A DNA stretch of 5,272 nucleotides from the NCBI GenBank assembly GCA_017414145.1, contig JAFPQL010000228.1:1-5272 (forward strand), read 5' to 3'. The position numbers and the translations under genes were made by a program. Within the stretch, counting starts at the first letter, position 1. Each line of letters begins with the position of its first letter. Positions 3,806 through 5,272 of the stretch are shown piece by piece. This DNA comes from Oscillospiraceae bacterium. GTDB taxonomy: Bacteria > Bacillota_A > Clostridia > Oscillospirales > Ruminococcaceae. Under the pieces are notes generated by a model that searched no databases, was not told the DNA's origin, and worked only from the letters and a program-made list of their open reading frames with translations.

Positions 3806-5272
3806 TTATTTCTCCGGCAGAACATCCGCCCAAGTGAGATCGTCAAAGCCGGCATTGTATTTGAGGTTGGTGTAGGTGAGGATGCAGGTGGCATCAAAGG
3901 CGGTCAGCACGCCGTCGCCGTCCACATCCGCGGTTTGTTCCTGTGCGGGGGACAGCGTGCGCTCCTCCGGCTCGTAGTCCATGACCGTGGCTTCGTTGAA
4001 GCCGGTCAGTGCCAGCGAGGCGTCAAACGCCGTCACCTTGCCGTCGCCGTCCACATCGCCTGTTTCTGCAGAAACGATCGGGCGCAGGACGGCGGAAATC
4101 GCGTCAAAGCGGAGGTCATCGGAAATCATCGCCTGCTTGCTGTTCTCGTCCTCCGCATCCACATATGCGGTTTTCTGCTCTGTAATGTATAGGAGTGCCG
4201 GTGCTTCGATGCGCGGGTCATTGAGCAGTGCGCAGATGTATTTTGCATCCCGTACGCCGCCCGTAATCCACAGACCGCTCTGCTTCAGATCGTCCGGCAC
4301 AAACGGTGTGCAGTCGTCATAATGCTCAGTGCCGGGCAGAACAGCGGCAAACGCCTCCATGTCCTGCACCTGCGACTGGTCTTTGCTGATCCAGCCGTCC
4401 GTACCGGTCAGGGTATAGCCGCCGATCTCCGCGCCCTCCGGTGTGCCGGTTCCGTTCCATCTGAACGCCAGACCGTAGAGCAGGTTTTGGGTGTAAGTGC
4501 CGGCAGGATCGCCGTTCTTTCCGTTCTTCACTGCTTCTTCGTCGATGTTCCATTCCTCAAACTGCTGGGGAATGAGAATCTGTTTGGTGACTGCATTGCC
4601 GTCAATGTCTCCGCGCCGGTAGACGACCGTTCGCTCCGGCAGATCCATCTGTGCATCATCGCGGTCGTCAAAGAGTTGTGTAATAATATAATCAAAGCTC
4701 AGGTTCTTTACGATCTCGGAATCCAGCATCGTCCGGAAACCGGCAAAGTAGTCCGAATACCGGTCGTTGTTCAGGTACATCTTCCATGCTCCGGTCAGTT
4801 CGTCTTTTCGGATTGAAGCGACATCAAGCGAAGGGAAATCCTCCGGTACCGGTGTGCGGTCGCACTGAAAACAATAGGAATAATCATACGCATATCCGCC
4901 ATCATAATGATTGGCATGATCATCTGTGCGATACGCATACTGCGCGTCAATGCTTTCCGTCTGCGGGAAGCTTTTCAGGCATTCTTCAAGGAGAATGCCC
5001 ATATTGGCCATTACATCATACCCGTATTCAGCGGGCTTGAATGTACAGTGAAGCTCCTGATCGCGATAGCTTGTATCACGGAGCATCTCCGCCCATTTTT
5101 CCAGTACCTCTTCCTCTTTCGGGACATTGTCACCGCTGAAGGTAATACGGTACGGACCTGTCCGGAAATACTGGATTGTATAGGGATGCTCCGGTGTCAG
5201 AACCTGCGCATTGCCGCTCCTTGTTCGGAGCAGGAAGCAGTCCTGAAGCGTCACATTTTCCCAGCCTGCAAC
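3806..5272 (-). CDS. large dockerin-containing protein of unknown function, 5' end missing
   Basis: The frame is open to the right edge (reading VAGWENVTLQ... at the boundary), so 488 residues are visible and the N-terminus, including the expected signal peptide, is outside the window. The GTG at 5254 is not a convincing start. Residues 405-488 form a dockerin: calcium loops at 406-417 (D406, D408, D410, D417) and 449-460 (D449, D451, D453, D460), both with the helix start TAFDA, followed by a GFDDLTWADVLP tail. The preceding 400 residues match nothing I can name. They are acidic and rich in Asp and Tyr, with a Tyr-rich segment (112-133), a CFQC motif (134-137) and a GDIDGN patch (221-226). 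They contain several apparent beta segments, such as YTIQYF and YRITFSG near the left end. A role as a surface-complex subunit is inferred from the dockerin alone. The lipoprotein gene follows on the same strand. Confidence 0.9.
   Translation of the reverse strand, partial: VAGWENVTLQDCFLLRTRSGNAQVLTPEHPYTIQYFRTGPYRITFSGDNVPKEEEVLEKWAEMLRDTSYRDQELHCTFKPAEYGYDVMANMGILLEECLKSFPQTESIDAQYAYRTDDHANHYDGGYAYDYSYCFQCDRTPVPEDFPSLDVASIRKDELTGAWKMYLNNDRYSDYFAGFRTMLDSEIVKNLSFDYIITQLFDDRDDAQMDLPERTVVYRRGDIDGNAVTKQILIPQQFEEWNIDEEAVKNGKNGDPAGTYTQNLLYGLAFRWNGTGTPEGAEIGGYTLTGTDGWISKDQSQVQDMEAFAAVLPGTEHYDDCTPFVPDDLKQSGLWITGGVRDAKYICALLNDPRIEAPALLYITEQKTAYVDAEDENSKQAMISDDLRFDAISAVLRPIVSAETGDVDGDGKVTAFDASLALTGFNEATVMDYEPEERTLSPAQEQTADVDGDGVLTAFDATCILTYTNLKYNAGFDDLTWADVLPEK

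Noticed and set aside
4592..4612. Possible third dockerin-like calcium loop (GDIDGN) in the large protein
   Set aside because: Only the first half of the loop resembles the motif; the following residues lack the hydrophobic position and the terminal Asp-Ala of a dockerin repeat.
4322..4816. 164-codon plus-strand frame opposite the large dockerin protein
   Set aside because: It is a shadow on the opposite strand of a coding region whose frame is confirmed by the dockerin at its end.

Overview
The window looks like chromosomal DNA from a Ruminococcus-type member of the Clostridia (Oscillospiraceae). The evidence is two proteins ending in cellulosome-type dockerin domains, a germination protease (gpr) typical of endospore-forming Firmicutes lying divergently from rpsT, strong AGGAGG-like ribosome binding sites, and a GC-rich composition (judged by eye, above 50%). 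I see no insertion sequence, phage gene, CRISPR array, tRNA or rRNA.

Layout. (1) Positions 2-1589, plus strand: a tight run of four genes with gaps of 12, 15 and 28 bases. They are the C-terminal end of a dockerin protein (cut by the left edge), a GNAT acetyltransferase, an unrecognised 126-residue protein and a small two-repeat YccF membrane protein. The run ends at a 12-bp perfect-stem hairpin (1615-1644) that can serve as a terminator on both strands. (2) Positions 1670-2135, minus strand: rpsT (ribosomal protein S20) with a sigma-A-type promoter and a leader of about 155 nt containing mutually exclusive pairings. (3) Positions 2227-3075, plus strand: gpr, encoding the protease that degrades small acid-soluble spore proteins at germination. 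(4) Positions 3076-3273: a 198-base gap holding five consecutive hairpins, at least two of them terminator-like. (5) Positions 3274-3714, minus strand: a small lipoprotein with a Thr-rich repeat linker and no recognised function. (6) Positions 3806-5272, minus strand: a large secreted-type protein with a C-terminal dockerin, whose N-terminus lies beyond the right edge.

How the parts relate. The centre (rpsT/gpr) is a conserved Firmicutes housekeeping and sporulation junction. spoIIP, which follows gpr in Bacillus and many clostridia, is not there; the next genes are the lipoprotein and dockerin genes on the opposite strand. The two dockerins at the window ends resemble each other in repeat spacing and in a shared C-terminal tail, so they are probably carried by parts of the same extracellular multi-enzyme complex. 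The catalytic or structural role of either carrier protein cannot be told from this sequence. No clearly new system is evident. The best leads are the structured gap at 3076-3273, the rpsT leader, and the uncharacterised dockerin-bearing module at the right end.
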